The notes beneath the pieces were generated by a model. It ran no database searches and had not been told where the DNA came from. It saw only the letters and a program-made list of their open reading frames with translations. This document shows, piece by piece, positions 8,259-18,829 of a stretch of DNA of 64,000 bases. Source of the stretch: JBCCGR01 sp039029195 (lineage in GTDB: Bacteria > Pseudomonadota > Alphaproteobacteria > Rhizobiales > Rhizobiaceae); the NCBI GenBank assembly GCA_039029195.1, contig JBCCGR010000002.1, positions 1-64,000 of the forward strand, written 5' to 3'. The position numbers and the translations under genes are program-made. Position 1 is the first letter of the stretch; every line of letters starts with the position of its first letter.

Positions 8259-9596
8259 TCAGAACTCGCCCTGGGCAATGGCGTCGAGCGTTCCGGCATC
8301 ACAGGCAATATCGGCGAAGGAAAAGCGATTGCGCATTTCGTGGGCATGGCGAACCGCCTCTCGGTAAAACTCGACCGATAGGCCAAGATCGCCAGCCGAC
8401 ATCGGCGCGCCCGCAAGGCTGAGACGCTCGCGAATGCGTTCCACCGGCACGGACATGTCGAGGCATTCCTGGCGCAGTTGCGGCCACATGGCAGCCAGCT
8501 TTTTGTTAAAGGCGTCCGCACCCTCCGTGTCGAGCGCCTTCTTCTTGTATTCTTCAAGGCACTGGGCGGCGACTTCCTCACCCATGCGTTCTACCATGCT
8601 GTCGAAATCGATCCTGGTTGGTGCGACTTCCGGCGGTGTTTCGCTGCTCAGAAAGCTCGACTGAATGCGGGCCATGGAAAGGGTCGCAACGCCCACCTGC
8701 TGACCATGCAGCGTGCCGGGATGCCGGTCGCCGGCAAAGCAGTCGATATAGTGGGAGATCTGATGCTCGCCCATGGAGCCGTGGTTGGAAATGCCGGTAA
8801 AGCCAATGCCCAGACCGCACAGGGTCAGGACGCGAAACAGGTAACCGACGGATTCAAGATCGCCACGCGCGATCCCTTCGGCATGTTCCATCAGTCGAAT
8901 TTCATCAGGAATTTCAATGATATAAGGTTCGTGATAGTAGACCGAGCCAATCATGCGATGAGACATCCACCAGTCAATCTGCGCGACTGACCGGCAGACG
9001 CAGTCGCCAAAGCCGGCCGCATTGAGATAGGCCGGTGCACTGGAGCAGACATCAAGATCAACGAAAAAGCCCGCCGGATTTTGCGCAGGCAGCGAGACCT
9101 TCAAGCCGCTGTCGAGTGTCATTGAGGCGGTGGATGATGTGTAGCCGTTCATCGAACCGGCGGTCGCGAAGACGCAGTAGCGCCGGTTATCCTGCGCTGT
9201 CACAAACTTCGTCAGGTCGTTGACCGTGCCGGAACCCACAGCGATCGCTTGGGGAAACCCTTTGAGCTTTTCCGCCAGCTCACGGGCCGTTTTCATATCC
9301 GCATGGGGATGATCAAGGATGACTTCGGTCACAGGACCGAGTGAACCAAGGGCACGGGCCACGCGCTCACCAAGCGCGGCATGGGTGTTGGTGTCACTGA
9401 CAACCACGAAAGGCGGTTCGAACCGGAGATCGGAAACGAGCTTTGCCTCACGTCCTTTCAGGCTCTCGTCGAAAACAATTGAATCATAGCTTGCCGCCGG
9501 AAACTGTTTTCCGTTGAGCGGGCTGATCCAATTGCCCTCGCAAATATCGTCGATCAGTTCAGTCCAGGCATAGGGCGCCGAGCCGGAAGTCAGCAT
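8259..9596 (-). CDS. glycerol-1-phosphate-dehydrogenase-like iron-type alcohol dehydrogenase
   Basis: The 445-residue protein belongs to the iron-containing alcohol dehydrogenase group that includes sn-glycerol-1-phosphate dehydrogenases (AraM/EgsA). It has the nucleotide-binding loop GSGTVNDLTK (about 121-130), TAGSMNGYTS, and likely metal ligands Asp198, His278 and His297 in GFGDCV, GEHQISH and TLHGQQ. It would interconvert a polyol-1-phosphate and a ketose phosphate with NAD(P). Archaea use this chemistry for lipids; here the neighbours (HAD phosphatase, SorC regulator, FGGY kinase) make catabolism of a small polyol or sugar more likely. Divergent from the regulator at 9710 with overlapping promoters. 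Confidence 0.8.
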   Translation of the reverse strand: MLTSGSAPYAWTELIDDICEGNWISPLNGKQFPAASYDSIVFDESLKGREAKLVSDLRFEPPFVVVSDTNTHAALGERVARALGSLGPVTEVILDHPHADMKTARELAEKLKGFPQAIAVGSGTVNDLTKFVTAQDNRRYCVFATAGSMNGYTSSTASMTLDSGLKVSLPAQNPAGFFVDLDVCSSAPAYLNAAGFGDCVCRSVAQIDWWMSHRMIGSVYYHEPYIIEIPDEIRLMEHAEGIARGDLESVGYLFRVLTLCGLGIGFTGISNHGSMGEHQISHYIDCFAGDRHPGTLHGQQVGVATLSMARIQSSFLSSETPPEVAPTRIDFDSMVERMGEEVAAQCLEEYKKKALDTEGADAFNKKLAAMWPQLRQECLDMSVPVERIRERLSLAGAPMSAGDLGLSVEFYREAVRHAHEMRNRFSFADIACDAGTLDAIAQGEF

Positions 9597-9626
9597 GAGA
9601 AATCACCTTGTGAGAATGACTTTTAC

Positions 9627-9677
9627 ATATGCTATCCAGTCTTTGAATTTGTCAAGTTTGAGGTGTTGCCCTATAAT
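9627..9677. promoter_or_regulatory. overlapping divergent sigma-70-like promoters
   Basis: On the plus strand TTGTCA at 9649-9654 and a perfect TATAAT at 9672-9677 are separated by 17 bases, the ideal spacing, and precede the SorC gene at 9710. On the minus strand TTGACA (9650-9655) points toward the dehydrogenase operon, with a weaker GCATAT at 9627-9632 also 17 bases away. The two -35 boxes overlap over almost their full length, so polymerase cannot occupy both at once. A regulator bound here would control both directions. Confidence 0.65.
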
Positions 9678-9709
9678 CTGCGGCAATTGACAGGAGAACG
9701 TTCTCGACA

Positions 9710-10657
9710 ATGGCAAAGCCCATACCAGCCGAATTTGGCGGCGACATTTTGCGCTGGACGGCATGGCTCTATCATGCGTGCGGACAGACACAGCAGGAGG
9801 TGGCAGCGACGCTCGGCGTTAGTCGGCAAACGGTCGCAAACTATCTCAGCGACGCTCTCAGCTCGGGCATTGTGAAAATCTCGCTGGATGATGCGATTTT
9901 GAGCGACATCCAGTTGGGCCGGGAGCTGGCGGATCGATTTGGGCTCGCCGCCGCTCATATTGTGCCCTCCGACGAGGGCGCAGATGCGCTTCGCATGATG
10001 ATTGGTCGCGCGGGCGCAGGGGTATTGGCAAACCTTGCCGGAGAAGGAGACACAATCGGAGTGGCCGCCGGGCGCACGCTGTCCGCCTTGGGCAATGCCA
10101 TGCAAAGCAAGCACCGACCGGATCTGACCGTGGTGCAGATTTCCGGCAGTTCAATTGATGGCCTCGATACCTCCCCGGAAGCGTGCGCCGCCACAATCGC
10201 AGACAGGTTTGGTTGCCGTTGCGTGAACCTTTTTGCGCCAGCCTATCTGTCGGATCCTGAACTCACGCAACGATTCTTAAAAGAGCCCGCCCTCGCGGGC
10301 CAATTCGAACTGATCAGCACGGCCGACATGCTGGTGTTCGGCATTGGAGAACTCTCCCCTAGAACCCGATTTATTTCTGCCCCGTTTCTGGACGACGCCA
10401 TGCGTGACAGATACCTTGAACTAGGCGCGGTTGGGCTTGTTTTCGGGCGGTTTTTTGATCGCGATGGTGAGGAGATTGACGGGCCATTGAGAGGGCGGAC
10501 CGTGTCGATTGCCATGGATATTGCGAAAACCATTGATGTTCGGCTGGCGGTTGCCGGAGGAGAAGGCAAGATTGAGGCGATATCGGCAGCACTGCGCGCC
10601 AACACCGTCACACACCTTGTTACGGATCATGCAACGGCCCGGAAACTGATGGTGTAA
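9710..10657 (+). CDS. SorC/DeoR-type sugar-binding transcriptional regulator
   Basis: The 315-residue protein has an N-terminal helix-turn-helix (about residues 22-45: GQTQQEVAATLGVSRQTVANYL) joined to a sugar-phosphate sensing domain with the typical segments GVAAGRTLSAL and FGRFFDRDGEEIDG. These proteins bind operators as oligomers and are released or reset by phosphorylated sugars or polyols. It is divergent from the dehydrogenase/phosphatase pair and lies 76 bases before the FGGY kinase gene in the same direction, so it probably controls both. An ACAGGAGA ribosome binding site precedes the ATG. Confidence 0.88.
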   Translation: MAKPIPAEFGGDILRWTAWLYHACGQTQQEVAATLGVSRQTVANYLSDALSSGIVKISLDDAILSDIQLGRELADRFGLAAAHIVPSDEGADALRMMIGRAGAGVLANLAGEGDTIGVAAGRTLSALGNAMQSKHRPDLTVVQISGSSIDGLDTSPEACAATIADRFGCRCVNLFAPAYLSDPELTQRFLKEPALAGQFELISTADMLVFGIGELSPRTRFISAPFLDDAMRDRYLELGAVGLVFGRFFDRDGEEIDGPLRGRTVSIAMDIAKTIDVRLAVAGGEGKIEAISAALRANTVTHLVTDHATARKLMV

Positions 10658-10733
10658 AATCGGCCTGCTGCTAGCGATTGGGCCCGCGATTGGAATTGTC
10701 GTCAGAAAGCGCGACTGAAGGAGGAGAAACGCA

Positions 10734-12221
10734 ATGGACTATGTCATCGGGCTCGACAGTTCCACGCAATCAACCAAGGCAATTGCATGGAGCAAGTCCG
10801 GCGAACTGATCGCGGAAGGCCGCGCGGACATTCCGATGAACTCGCCCCATGAGGGGCGATTTGAGCAGCTTCCAGAGGACTGGTGGGCCGCTGCCTGTTC
10901 TTCGCTCAAAGACCTGTTTCGCGAGGTTGATCCGAAAAATTGCCAGGCGATTGCTGTTTCCAATCAGCGTGAAACTGTCGGCTTCATCGATGAGAATGGC
11001 AAGTCGGTTTCACCGGGCATTGTGTGGCTCGACGAGCGCGCTGTGAACGAGGTTGACCCATTCAACGAAAGTTTTGGCGAAGCTCGCCTGCACGCCATTT
11101 CCGGGAAGCCGAAGGACGTGACCCCGGTGCTCTACCGTCTCGCCTGGTTGAACAAGCATCAGCCGGACGTGTTGCGAAACTCCAGCGCTATCGTGGATGT
11201 GAACGGTTTTCTGTGCCGGATGCTCGCCGGCACAGCCACCGCCAGCTGGACCAGCGCCGATCCGTTTGGCCTCTTCGACATCGAACAAAAACAATGGTCG
11301 CCGGACATCCTCGCGGCATTGGACCTTAACCCGGAACAGTTGCCGCCGGTGGTCAGCCCCGGCAGTTCCGTGGGAACAGTTTCTGCCAGCGCTGCCGCAG
11401 AAACCAGCCTTATGGAAGGTACACCTGTTATTGCCGCTGGCGGTGATGGCCAATGCGCCGGACTGGGCGTGAACGCCATGCAGCCGGGGCGAGTCTATCT
11501 TAATCTTGGCACGGCGCTCATCACCGGCGTGTGGTCGGCGGACCCTCACATTGGCTATGGCTGGCGCACCATGACCTCCCCGACCGGCGAAGGTTATTTT
11601 CTGGAAGGCGTACTGCGCGCAGGGACTTTTTACCTCGACTGGGTGGCTGAAAACTATGCGGGCCAAGCCGCCGATGGCGCGACCCACGCAGCGTTGCAGG
11701 CGGCGGCGGCCAATCTCCCCGTTGGCAGCGAGGGCGTTTTGGCGTCCCCCTATCTGTCGGGCTGCATGAACCCCCATTGGGATATGGGTGTGCGGGCCGC
11801 GTTCAAGGGGTTTGCACCAAATCATGGCCGCGCGCATCTTTACCGGTCGGCAATGGAAGCGCTCACCGGCGAGGTTGCCCGAACCGTGCAGGAAATGCGC
11901 GACAATGGGGTCGTGGTGAGTGAAATCATCGCCGTGGGTGGTGGTGCCAACTCCGCGCTCTGGCGGTCGATGATTGCCGATGCAACGGGTTTGCCAATGA
12001 AGATCAGCCGGTCGCTCGAAGCCTCTGCGCTTGGTGCCGGTATGACTGCGGCGGTTGGCTGCGGCTGGTATCCTGATTTTGAATCAGCATCCGAAGGCAT
12101 GTCCGGCATGGGCAGCGCGTACGAGCCTGATCCGGCGAACTACAGCGCCTGGCAGGAACTGCTCGCCCGCCAGCACGCGTTCAATCTCGAATGTTGCCCC
12201 AACAGCCGGTTGGCGGAGTAG
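10734..12221 (+). CDS. FGGY-family carbohydrate kinase (xylulokinase-like)
   Basis: The 495-residue protein starts YVIGLDSSTQSTKAIAW, the phosphate-binding loop of FGGY kinases, and later has AAGGDGQCAGLG, a NLGTALITG phosphate loop and IIAVGGGANSALW, the adenosine-binding loop near residue 405. It should phosphorylate a ketose or polyol with ATP in the cytoplasm; by overall pattern it is nearer xylulokinase than glycerol kinase. A strong AAGGAGGAG ribosome binding site lies before the ATG. It follows a SorC regulator and converges on the aldolase/SDR gene, across a palindromic repeat. The true substrate is open, but a polyol-derived ketose fits the neighbouring dehydrogenase. Confidence 0.85.
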   Translation: MDYVIGLDSSTQSTKAIAWSKSGELIAEGRADIPMNSPHEGRFEQLPEDWWAAACSSLKDLFREVDPKNCQAIAVSNQRETVGFIDENGKSVSPGIVWLDERAVNEVDPFNESFGEARLHAISGKPKDVTPVLYRLAWLNKHQPDVLRNSSAIVDVNGFLCRMLAGTATASWTSADPFGLFDIEQKQWSPDILAALDLNPEQLPPVVSPGSSVGTVSASAAAETSLMEGTPVIAAGGDGQCAGLGVNAMQPGRVYLNLGTALITGVWSADPHIGYGWRTMTSPTGEGYFLEGVLRAGTFYLDWVAENYAGQAADGATHAALQAAAANLPVGSEGVLASPYLSGCMNPHWDMGVRAAFKGFAPNHGRAHLYRSAMEALTGEVARTVQEMRDNGVVVSEIIAVGGGANSALWRSMIADATGLPMKISRSLEASALGAGMTAAVGCGWYPDFESASEGMSGMGSAYEPDPANYSAWQELLARQHAFNLECCPNSRLAE

Positions 12222-12232
12222 TAATTTCCTCC

Positions 12233-12378
12233 GTCATCCCGGGCTTGGCCCGGGATCCAAGAGAGTCAGACCAATGAGCGATGTGTGTGTTGCGCATTGG
12301 TGTTTGCTGTGTTGATGAAACGCAACAATCTCCTCCCCAGTTGCGGCGCACCTGGATCCTGACCTTCGTCAGGATGAC
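12233..12378. repeat. intergenic palindromic repeat element, copy 1
   Basis: The element begins GTCATCC at 12233 and ends GGATGAC at 12378, so the ends are inverted repeats. The left end contains CCCGGGCTTGGCCCGGGATCC, itself a hairpin; the right end contains GGATCCTGACCTTCGTCAGGAT, another hairpin. It fills most of the 218-base gap between convergent genes. A second copy with the same left and right blocks lies at 23616-23776. Such elements are common between genes in many alphaproteobacteria, and in this position the hairpins could also act as bidirectional terminators. Confidence 0.75.
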
Positions 12379-12439
12379 GAAGGAGAATGTGTTGGCTTTC
12401 GCTCTTCCTTAAGTTTGACCGACCTCAACGCCAAGCCCG

Positions 12440-14488
12440 TCACCGCACCATGGCGGCGACGTTGCCGCCATCAACCGTGACCACCGCACCACTTGTCTTG
12501 CGCGCTTGCGCCAGATGCAGGAAGGCCTCTGCCACGTCGCGAGCGGTGACCTCGCGCTTGACGAGGTTGCCGCGCATATATTCCTCCGGCGTGATGCCGC
12601 GCGCTTTGGAGCGTTCGGCAACAAAATCATCGGTGAGGAGGTTGGTGCGGATACGGTCGGCATTCACCGCATTGGACGTGATGCCAGATGCGCCATGTTC
12701 AATCGCGTACTGACGCATGAGCGCCATGAGCGCTGCCTTGGACGTGCCATAGGGTCCGAAATCCGGCCCTGGGTTCAGCGCCTGCTTGGAGACATTGAAG
12801 ACAAGCGCACCACCGGTGCCCTGTTTTTCCATCACGTCAACGCAGGCGCGGGCCATGTAGTGATGGCCCCAGAAATTGAGCGCAAAGGCCTTCTCAAAGA
12901 CCGCATCATCAACGCTGAGCAGGCTGCCCTGAAATGCCGCACCCGCATTGGAGATCAGAATATCGATCCCACCGAACGCTTCGACAACCGTATTCACGGC
13001 ACCGGCAACAGACTCGGTGCTTGTTACATCACAGACAACCGGCAGGCCACCAATTGAGCTTGCCGCTTCTTTGACCGCTTCCTCGTTGATGTCGAACAGT
13101 GCAACAGCGGCACCGGTTTCTGCAAGCATGCGCGCTGTTTCCAGCCCCAGACCGCTCGCAGCGCCCGTGACAATCGCCACCTGCCGGGAGAGCGGTTTTT
13201 CAACCGCCTTGGCAAGTTTGGCCTGTTCAAGAGACCAGTACTCAATGTCGAACAAGTGCTCTTCGGAAAGGGCAACGAAAGAGCCAATACCCTCTGCTTG
13301 AGTAATCACATTGACCGTGGCTTCGGCAATGTCGGCGCAGATCGCGGCTTCCTTGGCCGACTTTCCAACACCGAACAGTCCAATGCCCGGCACATAGAGA
13401 ATGCGGGGCGTCGGATCGAGCGCCACAAACCCGCCGCCACAGCGGACATTGTTGCGCTCATAATAGGCGAGATAGTCCGTCTTGAACTGCTGAATGACCG
13501 CCGTGGCAGCCTCTGCAAATCCATCAAGATCATTGCCATTCGGCGCGGGCACAACAGCCCCAAACCGCTTGATGCGAATGGAATGATCCGGCGCTGCGTT
13601 GCCCCTTGTGGCATAGTCGGCGAGCGCCTTGCCATTCACGAAATGCATCACCTGATCGCTGGTACGATGATCAAGCACCCACCGGTCGGGACGGCCCTCG
13701 ATTGCGGTTTCATTCGCAAGAGCGCCCCTCAAAATGGGGACGATCTGCGCACGATCAGCAATTTTGGACGGCAGGTCAGAGCCGGGGAACGGCTTGCTGT
13801 TGCCGGCGTCCAGACGCATTTGCGCCGCCGCAACCATGTTGATCATATCGTCATAGGCCTGACGCGGATCATCATGATAGGTGAAAATCCCGTGGTTCAT
13901 CAGGATCATATGCTTCGAGTTGGGCTGTTCCTGCAGAACCGTTCGGCAGAGCCGCGCCAGGCCGAAGCCCGGCATCACATAAGGAATGATGGTTGTGTCG
14001 GGAAACAGTTCGCGAATGATATCTTCGCCGTTCGGCTGATTGGTCAGCGCGATGATCGCATCCGCGTGGGTGTGATCCACATGCTTATGCGGAATGATCG
14101 CGTGCAGAACGGCTTCAATGGAGGGGTTCGGAGCGCCGGGATCGAGCAACATGCGGCGCTGGGACGCGACCAGATTCTCGTCCGTCATGGTTTCATGATC
14201 GGCAAGGGCGGCGAGCGGCGCAAGCTGAACGGCGGGCAGGCCCGGCGGTTCAATGGTGCCCATGTCCCAGCCGGATCCCTTGACGCACAGGACTTTATGC
14301 TCCGCACCAAGCGCATCGGCAACGCTGGTCTTGACCGACGTGTTGCCGCCACCATGCAGCACCAGACGCGGATCCTGACCCAAGATACGGGTCGTATAGG
14401 TGCGTATGGCGATATCTTCATTGTAGCCATCAGCGACATATTTGCTGACGACTGCCGCCGCTTCGGACGGGTCCCATCTCGATTTCAT
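12440..14488 (-). CDS. bifunctional class II aldolase / short-chain dehydrogenase (RhaD-fusion type)
   Basis: The 682-residue protein is a known two-domain architecture. Residues about 1-420 form a class II (zinc) aldolase domain with HGGGNTSVK and the zinc histidines in HKHVDHTHAD. Residues about 430-682 form an SDR with TGAASGLGLETA, NAGAAFQG, NVSKQAL and YGTSKAAL. Relatives include the bifunctional rhamnulose-1-phosphate aldolase/lactaldehyde dehydrogenase of rhizobia. The aldolase would split a ketose-1-phosphate into dihydroxyacetone phosphate and an aldehyde, and the SDR would act on the aldehyde or the polyol. It is last in a six-gene minus-strand transport operon. Substrate identity is inferred only at the level of a small ketose phosphate. 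Confidence 0.82.
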   Translation of the reverse strand: MKSRWDPSEAAAVVSKYVADGYNEDIAIRTYTTRILGQDPRLVLHGGGNTSVKTSVADALGAEHKVLCVKGSGWDMGTIEPPGLPAVQLAPLAALADHETMTDENLVASQRRMLLDPGAPNPSIEAVLHAIIPHKHVDHTHADAIIALTNQPNGEDIIRELFPDTTIIPYVMPGFGLARLCRTVLQEQPNSKHMILMNHGIFTYHDDPRQAYDDMINMVAAAQMRLDAGNSKPFPGSDLPSKIADRAQIVPILRGALANETAIEGRPDRWVLDHRTSDQVMHFVNGKALADYATRGNAAPDHSIRIKRFGAVVPAPNGNDLDGFAEAATAVIQQFKTDYLAYYERNNVRCGGGFVALDPTPRILYVPGIGLFGVGKSAKEAAICADIAEATVNVITQAEGIGSFVALSEEHLFDIEYWSLEQAKLAKAVEKPLSRQVAIVTGAASGLGLETARMLAETGAAVALFDINEEAVKEAASSIGGLPVVCDVTSTESVAGAVNTVVEAFGGIDILISNAGAAFQGSLLSVDDAVFEKAFALNFWGHHYMARACVDVMEKQGTGGALVFNVSKQALNPGPDFGPYGTSKAALMALMRQYAIEHGASGITSNAVNADRIRTNLLTDDFVAERSKARGITPEEYMRGNLVKREVTARDVAEAFLHLAQARKTSGAVVTVDGGNVAAMVR

Positions 14489-14503
14489 AACTGGTCCAAT
14501 TCG

Positions 14504-15574
<1,071 letters not shown>

Positions 15575-15583
15575 TCGCTGTCT

Positions 15584-16309
15584 CTAAAACTTCTGCCGCG
15601 TGGGTGTAATGCAGATTTCCTGCACCAGTGCTTCCTGCGGGTAATTATAGGCATTCAGGATCAGATCGGCGACGATGTCGGCCCCAATTCCCCCACCCAT
15701 GGCGATCTTGTTTTCCTTGTAGTTTGCCAGCGTCTGCTCATCAAGCACACCGGAAAGGACTTCCGTCTCAATCACTCCGGGCGAAAGCACAATGACGCGA
15801 ACATTATAGTCGGAAAGGTATTCGCGTAAGGATTCCGACACCGCGTGGACAAAGAACTTTGTGCCGCAATAGACCGTATGATCCGGGTACACCTTGCGGC
15901 CTGCGATGGAACTCATCATCACGAGCGTTCCATGGCGGCGTTCCATCATGCCTGCCATCACGGAGTGGACCGTGTTCATCACACCCTTGGTGTTGATGTC
16001 GATCATCTCATCCCATTCTTCGGGTGGCTGACGCCCAATATCAGCGAGCCGCGCGATGCCTGCATTTGCAAACATCATATCGACGGGGCCGTACTTGGCT
16101 TCCGCTTCGGAGACGGCCGAATTGATCTGGTCGCGGTCCCGTACGTCCACGGTCGCGACGACTGAGTTTGGCAGGTTCAGTTCTTCCATGCGGCTGGTGC
16201 GCCGCGCCATCATCAGCACGGGATGGCCTGCGTCAGAAAATGCCTGTGCCGTTGCGGCTCCAATGCCCGAACTTGCCCCGGTTACAGCGATGAGCGGTTT
16301 GTCTGCCAA
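15584..16309 (-). CDS. short-chain dehydrogenase/reductase
   Basis: The 241-residue classical SDR has TGASSGIGAATA (NAD(P)-binding loop), NAGIARLAD, the catalytic serine in MMSSIAG, and VYCGTKFF in which Y and K are the YxxxK pair. It resembles YdfG-type oxidoreductases that act on small hydroxy acids, serine or sugar alcohols. It sits between the binding protein and ATPase genes of the transport operon, so it probably oxidises the imported polyol or reduces a pathway intermediate. NAD versus NADP preference is not clear. Confidence 0.82.
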   Translation of the reverse strand: MADKPLIAVTGASSGIGAATAQAFSDAGHPVLMMARRTSRMEELNLPNSVVATVDVRDRDQINSAVSEAEAKYGPVDMMFANAGIARLADIGRQPPEEWDEMIDINTKGVMNTVHSVMAGMMERRHGTLVMMSSIAGRKVYPDHTVYCGTKFFVHAVSESLREYLSDYNVRVIVLSPGVIETEVLSGVLDEQTLANYKENKIAMGGGIGADIVADLILNAYNYPQEALVQEICITPTRQKF

Positions 16310-16363
16310 GACTGCATTCCTTTAAATTACCCTGGGATATTTCCCCTGGATTTCATGTTCGCA

Positions 16364-16387
16364 GGGCGGCCCGAAAAGGAGCCGCCC
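16364..16387 (-). terminator. stem-loop downstream of binding-protein gene (attenuator or RNA stabiliser)
   Basis: GGGCGGC at 16364-16370 pairs with GCCGCCC at 16381-16387 with a ten-base loop. It lies just after the stop of the substrate-binding protein gene and before the SDR gene in the same operon. Hairpins in this place often partially stop transcription or protect the upstream message, so that more binding protein than permease or enzyme is made. There is no T run, so a full terminator is unlikely. Confidence 0.6.
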
Positions 16388-16400
16388 AACATTGTCGTAA

Positions 16401-17894
16401 TTAGCCTGCGACCACCTTGTCGGCAGCCTGTGCGATATCGTCCATGGCCTCTTTGGCTGAACCATATTCGCCGGCAAAATATTTGCCGAGGCGTACCGGA
16501 ATGGTGTCGTTCGACAGCTCTGCCCATTGTGGCAGATCCGGCTCGGAACCCATGTCCTTGGCAATGGTCTCGCGCACCACGTCCAGATGGCGGGTGGTGC
16601 CTGCACCCACGCGGGCATTCGCCTTGATCCGCGGATCGTCGTAGACAGATTCGCGTGTCGGGCCCGTACCACCACCAAGTGCGGTGATGAGCACCTGCGT
16701 GTCGAAGCTGGTTGCCCATTGCATGAAGATCCATGCCGGGTCCGGGTTCTTCGAGTTGCGTGAAACGGCAAGAGACGAACCACCCTGATGGCCGACGCCC
16801 GGGATTTCGCCATAGCCGGTCTGCTCGACCGTGCGCAGTGCATGCTTTGGCTGCGGGCAACGAACCGCTTCGATGAGGCCGGAAACCTTTGTCGCATCCG
16901 GATCGTCGAAGTAGGGGAAGAATTCGCCCCAGCTCATCATGGTCGCCGCAACGCCCTGCGCCACCGACTGACCCTGGCCATCCCAGGTCCAGCCGGTTAC
17001 ACCCGGAGGCATGGTCTTCCAGAGCTTGGTCCAGTAGTCCATGGCTTCCAGGCCACGCTCGTCATTGCCGGAGAACTTGCCGTCAGTGTTGAAGATCGAG
17101 CCGCCATGACCCCACAGCCAGGCTGTCCAGTCACACTCAAGGCTGTAGTGGCCCGACTTCATCTGACCTGTGGCACCGTACATGTTCGGTCCCATCTCGT
17201 CAGTGATCGCCTTCGCCTGATCATAATATTCATCAAGCGTTGCTGGTGGCTTGAAGCCCATCTTTTCGTAGATGTCCTTGCGGTACATCATGATGAAGAT
17301 CGGGATATCGTATGGCACACCAACCCAGCGGTCTTCGTATTTGGCGATACCATCGACGAGCGCCGGCAGAAAGTCATCGATATTGTAGTTCGGCATTGCG
17401 AGCTCAGGTTTTTCCTTCAACTGCTCCCGCGGGTCGAACACATCGCGGCTCACCGATGCAGCCCAGCTTTGGTCGATATAGTAGAGATCGTAGGTGCCAA
17501 GCTGTGAGGCGATATCGAGCGTCAGCTTCTGAAGAACCTGCTCCAGCGGCAAAACCTCAATCTCGACATTGATGCCGGATGCTTCCTCAAAGTACTTTTT
17601 GAGCTGCGAGTTGATGGCATTGGAGGGAGGTGTAGATTCCGTTGCCAGACGCAATGTGGTTCCCTTGAAGGGAGCCGATACGTCTTTCACCCACTTCAGC
17701 ACTTCTGCATCGGGTTCAAGGCCTGCCGCCAGAGCGGGTGTCGGAAGGAACGGGCGGGTCATTCCGGTGCCAAGAACACCGGCACCAAGGCCGAGCATGG
17801 CGGCACTTCGCAGGAATGTCCGGCGATCCATTTTGCCGCGAACGAAGTCGTCAACGACCTTCGCGCGGTAAAGTTTCTTGTCTGAGTCTTTCAT
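16401..17894 (-). CDS. sugar/polyol ABC transporter substrate-binding protein, Tat signal
   Basis: The 497-residue periplasmic binding protein has an N-terminal leader with twin arginines in MDRRTFLRSAAMLG followed by a hydrophobic run and an Ala-rich cleavage region near residue 57, so export by the Tat system is likely. The mature part has the pattern of family 1 (MalE-like) sugar binding proteins. An AAGGAGGAG ribosome binding site precedes the ATG. The leader architecture, with a charged pre-segment ending in KGKM or RGKM before the RR motif, is shared with the binding protein at 37325-38767, showing that the two systems are related. Gene order permease-permease-binding protein is unusual. 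Confidence 0.88.
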   Translation of the reverse strand: MKDSDKKLYRAKVVDDFVRGKMDRRTFLRSAAMLGLGAGVLGTGMTRPFLPTPALAAGLEPDAEVLKWVKDVSAPFKGTTLRLATESTPPSNAINSQLKKYFEEASGINVEIEVLPLEQVLQKLTLDIASQLGTYDLYYIDQSWAASVSRDVFDPREQLKEKPELAMPNYNIDDFLPALVDGIAKYEDRWVGVPYDIPIFIMMYRKDIYEKMGFKPPATLDEYYDQAKAITDEMGPNMYGATGQMKSGHYSLECDWTAWLWGHGGSIFNTDGKFSGNDERGLEAMDYWTKLWKTMPPGVTGWTWDGQGQSVAQGVAATMMSWGEFFPYFDDPDATKVSGLIEAVRCPQPKHALRTVEQTGYGEIPGVGHQGGSSLAVSRNSKNPDPAWIFMQWATSFDTQVLITALGGGTGPTRESVYDDPRIKANARVGAGTTRHLDVVRETIAKDMGSEPDLPQWAELSNDTIPVRLGKYFAGEYGSAKEAMDDIAQAADKVVAG

Positions 17895-17944
17895 TATGCT
17901 CCTCCTTCAGAATCGGGAAAGACAACTCATGTGACGCTCCGCTG

Positions 17945-18829
17945 CTATTGCTTGATCGAACCGAGCGTCAGACCTCGAACGAGGTGTTTCTGAACAAGCA
18001 AGATAAAGATGAAAGCCGGGATCATTGCTGCTGCACCAAGTGCTGCCATATTGCCCCAGGCGGTTCCGGTGGACGTAACGAAGGTCGACGAGACAACGGG
18101 CACGGTCTTCAGACCAGTCTGCGTCAGCGTCAGGACAAACAGGAACTCCGTCCACGAAAAGATGAAACAAAGCACGGCCGTCGCCGCCAGTCCGCCGCGC
18201 ACCATGGGCAGAATGACACGGCGGAAAATGAGCCAGCGCGACGCGCCATCGACCGTTGCGCTTTCGTCGATCTCCTTCGGAATGTCGTCGAAGAAGCTCT
18301 TCATCAAAAGCACGGCGAGCGGCAGGTTCATGACCGCGTGAATGAGGATGATGCCCGTATAGGTGTCGAGCAGCCCCACATCCTTGTAAATGAAAAACAT
18401 GGGGATCGCGACGGCGACCGGCGGCATCATGCGGGTAGAGAGCACCCAGGAAACAAAATGATGACGACCCCGGAAACTCATGCGGCTGAGCGCGTAGGCG
18501 GCGAAGGTCGCGATTGTCACAGCAAGCGCGGTGGAAAACACCGCAATGACGATGGAATCCCAAAGCCGCGGACCCATGCGCCAGTTGCCACCACCGGGCA
18601 GCACCTCGCGCTGTTCACCAAAGCCGAAGCCCAGTGAGATGCCGAACACTTCTTCAAAGTTTCGGATGGTTGGCGTGAAGCTCCAGACTTGGGGCGGCCA
18701 ATTGAAGATTTCCCGGCCATCCTTGAAGGCAACCGTCATCCAGTAATAAAGCGGGAAGGCAAACAGGGCGACGACCATCCAGCCCAGAATGGTGCGCAGC
18801 ATTCTCACGCGTTTGGACTGGACAATCAT
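17945..18829 (-). CDS. carbohydrate ABC transporter permease (MalG type)
   Basis: The product is 294 residues from ATG 18829, which overlaps the stop of the previous permease gene as TAATG; GTG at 18835 is an alternative. Six membrane segments are visible and the EAA loop that contacts the ATPase is present as EIDESATVDGASRWLIFRRVILPM. It is the MalG-like half of the importer. Its partner is the gene at 18829-19707; the ATPase is at 14504-15574. The substrate is presumed to be a polyol because of the surrounding enzymes. Confidence 0.9.
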   Translation of the reverse strand: MIVQSKRVRMLRTILGWMVVALFAFPLYYWMTVAFKDGREIFNWPPQVWSFTPTIRNFEEVFGISLGFGFGEQREVLPGGGNWRMGPRLWDSIVIAVFSTALAVTIATFAAYALSRMSFRGRHHFVSWVLSTRMMPPVAVAIPMFFIYKDVGLLDTYTGIILIHAVMNLPLAVLLMKSFFDDIPKEIDESATVDGASRWLIFRRVILPMVRGGLAATAVLCFIFSWTEFLFVLTLTQTGLKTVPVVSSTFVTSTGTAWGNMAALGAAAMIPAFIFILLVQKHLVRGLTLGSIKQ

